Below, piece after piece: positions 1 through 12,000 of a DNA stretch of 17,769 nucleotides; position 1 is the first letter of the stretch, and the number at the start of each line of letters is the position of its first letter. The notes beneath the pieces were generated by a model that saw nothing but the letters and a program-made list of their open reading frames with translations, had not been told where the DNA came from and made no database searches. This DNA is from Cryomorphaceae bacterium. GTDB lineage: Bacteria > Bacteroidota > Bacteroidia > Flavobacteriales_D > Crocinitomicaceae. The translations under genes were made by a program, and so were the position numbers. The stretch covers positions 1 to 17,769 of the forward strand of contig JAIXRD010000048.1 in the NCBI GenBank assembly GCA_027485365.1, written 5' to 3'.

Positions 1-52
1 GGATAACCCTGTGAGGCGGGGGCGTCTATCCTCCTCAGTTTATTAGGCTTCT

Positions 53-3000
53 CTATCGGAGTAATACAATATGCCCACTCTTAATGATAAGCTCCTGGTT
101 GATGTCTCTTGCAACAATTTTCCATGAATATACCCCTACCGGACAATCTTGTCCTCTGTACGTACCATCCCAGGACTTGGATAAATCGGTCGTTGTAAAT
201 ACTTCTTCGCCCCAACGATTATATACACTTACTTCTATGGAGTACATAGCCGTTGCCACGGGAATCCAAGAATCATTCTCACCATCTGCATCTGGGGTAA
301 ATGCATTGGGTACATAGAGCGTTGGAGATAAATTAAGCTGAATCACTTGATATGCCGTATCAGAACATCCGAAATTATTATACACTACTTGAATTATGGT
401 ATATTCTCCTGCCTCACTTGAGCCATAAGAATACTGTTCCAAGGTAAGACCAGACACCGTACCGTTGCCCAAATAATACTCGCCCGTATTGTAGTTCTGA
501 GCCGTATTTGTGATTTCAACAATTGGGTCCTCTGTGTAAACAATCGATGGAAAAACCGTGAAGCCCGCTGTTGGCTGCTCGTAAACGGTAATTAAGGCCT
601 GATTAATTAACGTATCCACACACCCAAACATATTCGTTGTTATTAAGGTAACATCATATACCCCCGGTTCTGTATAGGTATGGGTTGGATTCAAGGATTG
701 AATGGAAGATCCATCTCCAAAATTCCAAAAATACAGATTACCGTTGGTGGAATTATTCGTAAATGAAACCGTTAGATCTTCACACCCTGCGGTAGTATCT
801 GGTAAAAATTGGGAGTTAGGAATTGGATTTACAATGATGTTTTGAAAGGTCGTATCCCCACAACCAAATTGATTATACCCCATTAATACCAATAAATAAT
901 TTCCAGTTTGGGTATAGGTAGCCGTAGGCTCAAATTGGTTGGAACCACTTCCGTTACCGAAATCCCAATCATATATAATCGCTCCTTGACTATTATTAAC
1001 GGGAGTAACCAAGAAAGGTACTTCACAAGACGTTTTATCAGCAACGTCAAAATCAACCACAGGCACATCATGAACAACCACGGTAAAATTAGCGGTATCC
1101 GAACAACCAAAGGTATTCAATGCAATAACCTGCGGAGTATACGATCCAGGATTTGGATAATTATGCGCACTACTCGGTGCGATTCCAATGCTTCCGTCGT
1201 CATAATCCCACAGCGCAGAAGTCGCGGTTCCAGAAAGTTCATTAAAGGAAACCCACAAAGGCGCACAGCCTTCGTAAACTAAGGTATCATAATCTAATAC
1301 AGGACTCGGAATGGAATAAACCAATTGATATGCAGTATCCGTGCACCCATTTGCCGCAGATGTACCGATCAAAGAAACCAAAAACGTCCCTCCGCTGGCA
1401 TACCCATGCACCGGACTATATACATTGGAGCTTAGCCCATCTCCAAAACTCCATACCGTGTTCGAAAGCTGAGAAGAAATGTTTGTAAACTGAAATAATT
1501 GACCCGTACACAGCGTGTCGTTGACCACAGTAAAGGCAACCTGTGGCTTGGCAAGTACCGTAATGGTAATGGTTGAGGTATCAAAGGAACAGCCGTTATC
1601 TACCACCAATTGTGCAACAAACGTTCCTGATGATGTATACAAATGACTCGGACTTTGGCTATTTGAAACTTGTCCATTCCCAAAACTCCAAAAGTAATTT
1701 AGATTTCCACCTTGAGAATAGTTGGTAAACTGGACGTTCAACGGGGCACAACCTACCGTTGGATTCGTGTTGAAGAAACTACTCACCGTATTCGGGAACA
1801 CGTGTATTGGATAATAAGCAGTATCCGATCCGCAGGCATTTATTGCAATTAATGCCACATTAAAAATAGTGTCATTTGGACCGTAGACGAACGTATGGGT
1901 TGGACTTACTTGCGTACTGAATTGACCATCTCCAAAATTCCAGATATAATTAGTTGGAGTCCCCAGGGATAAGTTTTGGAAACCAACGGGTAAAGGGGAA
2001 CACCCCGTATTTACAGTCGTGGCAAAAGAGGCAATCGGTAATGGATGGACAAGAATCGTATCCAAAAAGTTAGTTGTTCCGCATAAGTTTGTAACCGATA
2101 AGGAAATTACATAATTCGTATCTTGTAATAATGGAGGCTGAAAAGTAAGCGCACCCGGATTTTGAGCATTTGAAAAAGGTCCATTCGCAGGGAATCCGAA
2201 ATTCCAGAAATACGAAGATATGTTGTATCCGTTGGAAGTATTGTTAAAATTAACGTTTAACGGTCCGCAGCCGTTATTGGGCGATGGAATAAATGACGCA
2301 GTTGGAGTTGTTACGATATGAATGTTGTTGGTGATTGAATCCACGCACCCCTGTGGCGAAGTTGCCGTAAGTGTTACCGTATAATTTCCTCCGGCAGGAA
2401 ACTGATAAATAGGATTAAATTGGGTGCTTGTTGCACCATTACCGAAATCCCATAAATAACTATTGGCGCCTTGGGAATTATTAACGATACTTACCGTGGT
2501 ATTGATGCATTTTAATGTGTCCATTGTGAACGACGGTATTGGTAATGGATTCACCGTTACTTGTCGTGTCGCTGAATTAATACAACCTGTAACCGGATGG
2601 GTATAGCTGTACGTTAACGTGTGAGGACCTGCTCCAGCAATTGCTGGGCTAAAAGTAGCTAATTGACCATTGGTAATGCCAGTACCCGACCAAGTTCCTC
2701 CGGCAGGAGAAAATCCTGTCAAGTTAAACGACGGCGTTGTTATACAAGTATTTACCGCAGGTCCAGGTGTGATTTGCGGCAAAGGATTCACCGTTACAGG
2801 AATAGTGTCTTGAGTTCCAGGACATAACCCGAATACAGGCGTAACCACATAATAGAAATTTTGAACGGCAAAGGAATTGTTGGTAATTGATTGATTGATG
2901 CTGTTTCCGCTTCCCGCTAATTGACCAGTTAATTGGGCATTCGTACTCACGGTCCAATTGAATAAGGCACCTGGTGAGTTACTGGATAGCTGTAGGTTGA

Positions 3001-6000
3001 CACTCTGTCCACTGCAAATAGTTACCGAATTTTGACTCGGTATAACGGTAGCCACTGGGTTAACTGTAAGGGTAACAGATACCAAGGCGCCATCACAACC
3101 ATTAGCGCTAGGCGTAATGTCATAGGTAACTTGACTTGGATTCAACGTATTATTGGTGAGTTGTTGAATAATTGGATTGGATATCCCACTTCCGGCACCT
3201 TGAATCCCTGGTCCAGGGTTTACCGTGTAGGCATAAGTTGTATTTAACACGGTTGAATTTAAAGCAATGTTGGTACTTGTGCCACTACAAATGGTATCAT
3301 TTGCCACATTCGTACTTAAGACTGGAGTTGGTTTTACCGTAACTGGAACATTTACTGCAGCACCTATACATCCATTTAACGATGGAGTAATCGAATACGT
3401 AATCACTTGATTACCTGTGGAGCTATTAGTGAGTAATTGGGCAATGGTATCATTAGACCCCGAAACCGCACCAATAATATTATTGTTTGCACTCACGGTC
3501 CATCCGTAGGTTATCCCCGGCATATTTCCACTTAAAATCAAACTCGTGCTTGTCCCACTACAAATTGATTGTGCACCCGGATTAACACTCGCTACCGGAA
3601 TTGGATTTACCGTAACCAATGCTTGCTCCGAATTCCCAACACAACCAAGTGCAGAAGGGGTAATGGTATAACTTACGGAACCGGCTGCATTAGTTGTTGA
3701 TTGAAGAGCCTGACTTAAGGTATACACCCCATTAACCGAAGTGCCATTTCCATTGCTTGCACCGCTTACATTGATAGAGGACTGAATCCAAGTTAAGCTA
3801 GTATTCCCGACATTCGAAGTGCACAATACGCTTGCCGTAGTTCCCGAACAAAGGGTTTGTGCCTGTGGATTAAGTGTTAATACTGGGGTCGGATTTACGG
3901 TAACCGTGAAAGACATGTTCGCACCCGAACACCCGTTAAGTGTTCCATTTACTGAAATCGTGCCTACAAAAGCCCCTCCACTCACATTCACAGGTGCTTG
4001 CCAACCCGAAATACTGCCTGAACCATTACCGATTAATCCGATGGTTTGATTAGAATTAGTCCATGCGAATACTGCTCCTGCAGGAGTTGACGTAAAGTTA
4101 ATGGTTGGAATTGCCTGTCCTGGACACACCACAATGTTATTCACTTGAGTTACTGAAGGATTCGGATTAATTGAGATGGTAGAGCTTACCGAAGAACCAG
4201 TACAATTGTTCGCGGATGCGGTAACTGTGTATACTACCGTTCCTTGGGTGAGTAGGTTATTAACTAAGACTTGATTCAGACAGGAGCCCGTACCGTTTTG
4301 CGATCCCGTTATTCCATTGCTGGCAGACACCGTCCAATTGAAGTTGGCATTGGCCACAGGAGAGGTAAAACAAATACTTGCCGTATCATTAGAACAAATC
4401 ACGGGACTGGAAATTGTAGCGGTAACTTGCGGTAACGGATTGACAGTAATAGAATAAGTAGCTCCCGTTCCGATACACGGGATGTTGTTATTGGTGTAAG
4501 TTAAGGTAGCAATATAACTCAAGACAATAGGAGCCGAAGTATTGTTGGTAAGTGTCTGTACAGGAATGGAATTTGTGCCAGAAGTTGCCATTCCAGAGAT
4601 CCCAGCAGGTTGATTCGCAGACCATGTATATGACACATTTCCTGGAATTCCCGCATTCAAATTAGATTGTAAGGCAACCGCTACCGAATTACTTCCTGAG
4701 CAAAGCACTTGCGGATTTTGTGAAAAACCGAGAACAGGAATCGGATTCACCGTGATTGAGTAAGTAGCAGCTTGTCCCTGACAATTCCCTGCTTGCGTTG
4801 CTACATTCACCGTATAAACTACGGTTAATGGACCTTGTGTGTTATTCACTAAGGTTTGCCCAGGGATGGTGTTTACTCCATTGGCTACTGCCCCCGTAAT
4901 CCCCGCGGGAATATTAGCAGACCATGATATTTGTGCATTCGGAGTTTGGCTTAGGATATTAACGGCTTGAGAAGTTGTGCCAGAACAAAGGGTCTGATTC
5001 AATTGACTAAATCCAACGGAAGCCACTGGATTCACCCATATGTTATAGGTTCCAGATTGACCAGGACATCCATTATTTGGACCCGGTCCATTGGTAGTAA
5101 TGGTGTATGTAAGTTGTTGAATTTGAGCAGAATTATTGGTAAGCACCTGATTAATGGTTGATCCCGTTCCGTTGGTTGCGCCACCAATTGAAGGATTTGA
5201 AGAAATGGTCCATGCGTAGGATGTATTCGCTACGTTTGATGTAAGCGAAGAAACCGCGGCTACCCCACTACAAATCGTATCATTAGGTGGAGTAATGGTA
5301 AGTCCTGGATTAGGAAACACGGTGATTTGACCGTTAGCAACGGGTCCGGTACACCCATTAAATACCGCGGAACTGGTGATTCCAATAACAGCTGACGTAT
5401 TTAAGTTGGACGTAATTGGCGTGGCAGCAATCGTATTTGTACCCTGTAAAGGCATCCCTGACAACCCATTCGGAACTGATGCTGCCCAAGTGATCGAAGC
5501 ACCAACAACATTGGAAGTTAAATTGACTAATTGGCTTGAAGCTCCCGAGCAAAGGGATTGTGAGGGTAACGAATATTGTACGCTTGCCACAGGTTCAACC
5601 GTAATTGGTAAGGTAGCAGTTTGACTTGGACAAGAACTCCCAGGCGGTGCCGTTGCTGTAACGGTATAGGTAACCGTACCTTGAGTATTTCCCGAATTAA
5701 TGAGGGTTTGTGAAATCTGTGGACCATTCACATTAACTGCACCTGTAATTCCTTGGGAGGCCGCAACCGTTGTAGCATAGGATAACCCCGCGGTGTTGGA
5801 TGAAATGGTAATTTGTGCGTTAGCACCCGAACATAGGCTGCTATCAATGGCTACTACAGAAATTCCATTTTGTGGACTAACCGTTATGGTATAGGTAGAT
5901 GAAACACCAGGACACACTGCTCCACCACCAGTTGACGCCGTTGCGGTAAATGTTGCAGTTAAATTGCCTTGCGTATTATTAAGTAAGGTGTACGCAGGAA

Positions 6001-9000
6001 TCTGAGTTGTACCAGACAAGGTATTAACGCCTTGTAAGCCCCCGGGAACTGAAACGTTCCAAGCGATCGTTGCATTGTTGGTACTCGTGGTTAGATTGAC
6101 CAAATTGGTCGTAGCACCCGAGCAAATGGTTTGATTACCTGCGGAGAAAATTACTATTGGAGAAGGATTAACCGTAATGGTATAGTTTAAAGCTGCTCCT
6201 GAGCAGCCATTGGCCAACGGCGTAACAGAATAAACCAATTGCAACGGATTCGCGGTGGAATTAATTATGGTCATAGGACTTAAACTACCCGTACCACTTG
6301 CTGTAAACCCACTCAGACCTGCTGGTGGGGTAATAGCTGTCCAAGTGAATGAAGTTCCTTGAACATCCGCTGTGAAGGCAGCTTGCGCAGTTGGAAGACC
6401 GCTGCAAACCGTTTGTACACCCGGATTATTAAGCACAGGGATGGGATTAACATTAAATGTATAGGTCACTGGGGCACTAGGACATTGGTTTGTTGAAATC
6501 GCTGATAAGGTGTATTGTGCCGATTGTTGCGTGGATAAATTGTTTGAAAAGGTAATCGCTGGAATAGGATTATTACCTGAACCTATAGGATGCCCCGACA
6601 AGCCACCACCAGCGGTCGAGAAATTCCACGTGAGGGTAGATCCAAGCAGATTCGACGTTATATTAACAGGTGCAGAAGGAGCACCTTCGCACAGCGTTTG
6701 TTGCAATGGAGCATTCGTTATTTGAGGGGTCGGGAATACAGTAACTACGATCGTGTCGTTAACTCCTGCGCAAGCATTCCCAATGGTTGGGGTAATAATG
6801 ATTAAGCCAACAATGGGGTTCACCGTATTATTTATCGGTGCATTCCAAGGAACTAAATTTCCCTGTCCAGAGGCTGGTATTCCAATATTCGTATTCGAAT
6901 TGGTCCAAGTAAAGGATGCGCCCGCAGGAATACTCTGGAATGCTGATGGAGCAATGTTATTACCCGGACAAACCGAAACATTGTTCAAACCAGTCATTTG
7001 AGCAACCGGGTTCACACTAATCGTTGTGTTGACCGCAGAACCGCTGCAGGTATTTGCCGTTGGTACGATGGCGTAAGTAACCGTTCCTATGTTGGAGGTT
7101 GCGTTAAGCAAGGTATTGGATATGGTAGAACCAGAATTATTGGTATTTCCTGTAATTCCCGCTGAGGCGTTTGAAGTCCAAGTATAGGTTGTACCCGCAA
7201 CATTTGACGATAAACTCAGCGTGACGCTCGATCCGGAACATATCGTTGACGCAGGCGAAACCGTTGGGGAAACCGTCGGAATTGGATTGACCGTAATTGT
7301 GTACGTTGAGGCAGCGCCCTGACATCCGCCATTGGTGGTGTTTGCTTGTGCAGAAATAGTCACGGTTTGAGGCGCATTCGTTCCTTGAGTTAAGGTAAAC
7401 GATGGGATACTTGAACTTGAACCGCTGTTTGGATTTACTCCCGAAACATTATTGGAAGCAGTTACAGTCCATGACCAAGTAACATTCGGAGTTGTACTTG
7501 TCATGTTAATCGCCGAGGTGCTCTGACCACTGCAAATGCTTTGGCTCGGTCCTCCCGTAAACTGAAGCGCAGGAGCCGGCATAACCGTTATGGAGAGCGT
7601 ATCGGGTTGTCCTGTACAACCTGATGCATTCGGAGTAATTAAATAATTTAATGTGTAAGGCTGACTTCCGGAATTGGATACTACAGCAGCTGCTAATTGA
7701 CCAGACCCGGAAGGAGCAAGAAATCCAGTTACCGTATTTGGTATATTCGCATTCAACAAAGACCACGTAAAACCGCCCCCCGCAACGTTGTTTTGATAAT
7801 TGGAAACCGTTGTGCTCGTACCCGAACAAATAACTTGATCAACTACATTGGTAACCGTCGGATTAGGATTGATGTTGATGGTGTATGTTACAGCGCTACC
7901 CGCACAGTTGTTAATGCTGGTAGGAATTACAGAATAGGTTATGGTTTGTGTAATATTCCCCGAATGAGCCACCGTCATCGTTGGAAGAAGATTATTTCCA
8001 TTACCCGCATTAAAACCGCTCAAATTCGCTCCAGAAACTAAGTAGCTCCACGCAAAACTTGTTCCGTTTAAGTTCGATGTAAAGGTAATTGGAGATGTAG
8101 CAACACCTTCACATACCGTTTGATTCAGCGGAGAATTAGTAACCGTTGGAGTTGGATAAACCGTAACGGAAAAACTGGACGAAGTACCAACACATCCGTT
8201 ATAAGTAGGGGTAACCGTAACCGTAGCGGTAAGGTTGGCTAGCGTATTATTGGAAGGCGCATTCCATGAAGCAATACTTCCATTACCCGATCCAGGAATC
8301 CCAACTTGTTGGTTTGAATTCACCCAAGAGAAACTTGCAGGAGCCGGAACCGATCCAAACGCAGCAGGACTCAACGCTTGCCCCGGACATGCCGTTAAAT
8401 TAGCCATGGGGTTCATCACAGCAACCGGGTTTACATAAACAGGAACATTAAGCACTGTTCCACTACATCCCCCGATTTGCGGAGTCACAGTATACGTAAC
8501 TAATGCAATGGATGAATTTGAGTTAGCTAAAGTTTGCTGAATCGTAGCCGAGGGAGCGCCAGAAGGCGAAGCGCCCGTTACACCATTGGGCGCAACAACG
8601 GTCCAAGTATATTGAACCGCGGGTGTTACAGAACTCAAACCTAAGTTCAACTGCGTATTGCTACACAGCGTATCATTACTTACAAAAGTTGCAAGGGCCG
8701 TTACCGTTGGGTTAACCGTAATGGTATACGTGTTTGGTACACCTGGACATACAGCATTTCCGGTGGTAGATGCGCTGGCGGAAATCGTAAATGATACCGG
8801 TTGGTTGGTATTATTGATTAATCCCGTAAATGAAGGAATGGTTGAGTTATTTCCAGAAGTTGGCTGTACTACCCCCAGTCCATTGGGTAATGGATTCTGA
8901 ACAGTCCAACTGTATGTGGTATTTGCTGTAGCTGTTGAAATGGTGACAGCTTGTGAATTCGCATTATTACAAACTGTTTGATTCGGTATCGAAAAAGTAA

Positions 9001-12000
9001 CCGCCGGAGCTGGATTAACGGTGATGGAATAGGTACCCGTGGATCCACTACAATTGTTCGCCGTAGGCGTAATGGTGTAGTTCAATGTGTAAGGATTTAT
9101 ACCGGAATTGGTAATGGTAGCCACTGGAATTTGACCACCTCCGTTGCTTGGATAGCCGGTCACCGTTGCGGGAATGGCTCCTGGACTTTGCAAGGCATAA
9201 GTGAAGCTTCCACCTGCCACCGTGTTTGTAAATGCACTTGATGCCGTGGCCACTCCCCCACAAACCGTTTGGTTCTGAGAAAGCGTCAACTGTGGAATAG
9301 GATTCACAGTAATCGTGTAAGTAATTGCTTGACCGCTGCAACCGTTTCTCGTCGGCGTCACAGTGAAGGTGACCGTTTGAACCGCATTTGAACTGTTGGC
9401 AATGGTCATTACGGGCAAGTTTCCACTACCGGATGCGGTAAATCCTGTCACCGTTGGATCACTTCCAACCCCAGTCCACGCATAGGTCGTGCCAGCAAGA
9501 TTAGATGTCCAAGTTACCGCAGCGGAATTCGCTCCTGAACAAAGGCTTTGAGATAAGTTGATGTTTGTTACCGTTGGCGTTGGATTGATCGTTACCGTAA
9601 AGTTATTCGCGGTTCCAACACATCCATTAAAGGAAGGAGTTACCGTAACCGTTCCTGTTATTGGTGCGTTGGTGTTATTTGCAGGTGCCGTCCAAGGCGC
9701 AAGCTGACCGTTTCCTGGACCAGCAATTCCAATTTGCGCATTACTAACCGTCCATGCAAAACTTGCACCGTTCGGTGTTGAAACAAACGCGGTTGGGGTG
9801 ATGGTAGCTTGAGGACAAACCGTTAGTGAGGTCAGCGGAGCAATCGTTGCCACTGGATGAACATACGCCACTACTTGAATGGGTTGTCCGGGACAAGCTC
9901 CAGCCACTACCGGAGTAATCGTATACGTAACATTTCCGTAATTCGTGGAATTATTGACTAAGGATTGTTGTATACTAATCCCGGGATTTACCGAATTTGC
10001 ACCACCTGAGGTATTTACCCCATTTACAGCAGTCCATGTAAAGGACGTATTTGGCGTATTGGAGCTTAACGAAATATTGATGGCGCTATTACTGCATATG
10101 GTATCATTGCTTACAAAGGCAGCAACCGCAGTTGGTACTGGATTTACGGTAATTGTATAAGTGGAGGGCGAGCCTGCACATTGTGAAGCACCGCCTGTTG
10201 TTGCAACCGCAACCACGGTTAACACCAATGGAGTAATGGTATTGTTGGTTAAGTTTTGATAAACGGGAATGGTGGAAGTTCCCGAGGTTACATTAACATT
10301 TCCTAACCCTGCTGGCACTCCACCCGGAATAGTCCATGTAAAAGTTACTCCTGCAGTAGAACTACCCAGCGTCACTAAATTGGTGTTTTGCCCTGAACAA
10401 ATGGATTGATTCGCCGGTGAAAACGTAGTCACAGGAGCCGGATTAACGGTAATAGAATAAGTGCCCGTGGATCCACTACAATTGTTCGCTGTTGGCGTAA
10501 TGGTGTAGTTTAACGTGTTTGGATTTGTTCCGGAATTATTAATGGTTGCCACTGGAACTTGTCCGCTACCATTTGTGGGGTATCCGGTAAGGGATGCAGG
10601 AACCAACCCTGGGCTCTGTAGGGCATAGGTATAACTTCCTCCAGCAACAGAATTCGAAAATGAACTAAGCGCAGTAGCAACCCCGCCACAAACCGTTTGA
10701 TTTTGGGAGAGCGTAAGCTGGGGGATTGGATTTACGGTGATGGTATAAGTAATCGCTGGACCACTGCACCCATTTCTTGTTGGCGTTACGGTATAGGTTA
10801 CAGTTCCAATACTGTTGGAATTGTTGCTTAAGTTCAAAGACGGGAGATTCCCATTCCCTGAAGGGGTAAAGCCAGTGAGCGTAGCCGCACTTGCAACCGC
10901 TGTCCATGCATAGGTGGTTCCCGCCAAATTTGAGGTCCAAGTTACAGCAGCAGTATTAGCCCCCGAACATATGCTTTGGGTAAGGGTGTTATTCGTTACC
11001 GTTGGCGTTGGATTGATCGTTATTACAAAACTTGCAGTTGTACCAGGACAGTTATTGAATGTTGGAGTTACCGCAATATTGGAAAAAACCGTTGCGTTGG
11101 AATTATTCGCTAGAGCGGTCCAAGGACTCATTTGACCAGTCCCATTCGGTGGGGAACCAACCCCTGCAGGATTACTGCTCACCCAACTGAAGGTTGCTCC
11201 GTTTGGATTGGAAACAAAGGCAGGAGGTGTAATGGTCGCACCCGGACATACCGTTATTGGACCGAACGGTCCCACCGTTGCCACAGGCTGAACAACAACT
11301 TGAGTAGTTACCGGCGCACCGGGACAACCGTTGGAAGATGGAATAAAGGTGTAGGTTACGGTTTGCGGAGCATTAGTATTGTTGGTAAGCGCTGTGGTTA
11401 AGGTAGCACTGCTACTTCCAGGGTTCAGCGTTCCACTTGCCGTGCCCGTTACCCCAGCGGGAAATGAAGCTGTCCAAGCAAACGAAGTGGGGTTGATTGT
11501 TGAAGATACGTTGATAACCGCATTGCTTCCGGAACAAATAGGCCCTACCGATTGCGGAGCCGTTGCTACCGGCAACGGATGAACCGTAACGTTAATCGTA
11601 GCAACCGCAGGATTACACGGCCCAGCAGGATCATTGGTTGTTAGTGTGAGGGTTGCGGTTCCTGTAAAATTTGCAGGGGGTGACCAACTAGATGTGAGCG
11701 AATTAACATTGGAAAAAGTACCACCAATGCTTGAAGACCATGAAGCACTAGAGGCAGCGCCGCCAATACTTCCAGTCAAAGACAAACTTCCATTCATACA
11801 CACACCATTCGGGTATACGCCTGCGCTCGCTGTTGCCAAAGGATTAAACAAAATGGTTGTGGGCGAAGAAACGACTTGACATGGCGCTATTGGCTGCCCT
11901 GAGGTTAAGGTTAAAATAATATTGCCCGAATAGCCAGCAGGAGGCGAATAAATCGCATTTAACGCACCCGTATTTGCACCACCTAAACCAGGTATGCTAA

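Noticed and set aside
908..1282. Plus-strand open frame of 124 codons
   Set aside because: It lies wholly inside the giant gene, is rich in Arg/Ile/Asn with no recognisable domain, and its pattern follows from antisense reading of PKD codons. The other plus-strand and off-frame minus-strand frames inside 53-14053 (for example 7697-8041 and 7506-7829) fail for the same reason.
5588..11281. Regularly spaced repeats as a CRISPR array or non-coding satellite
   Set aside because: The period of about 285 bp is far too long for CRISPR, the repeats are diverged, and the reading frame continues through all of them.
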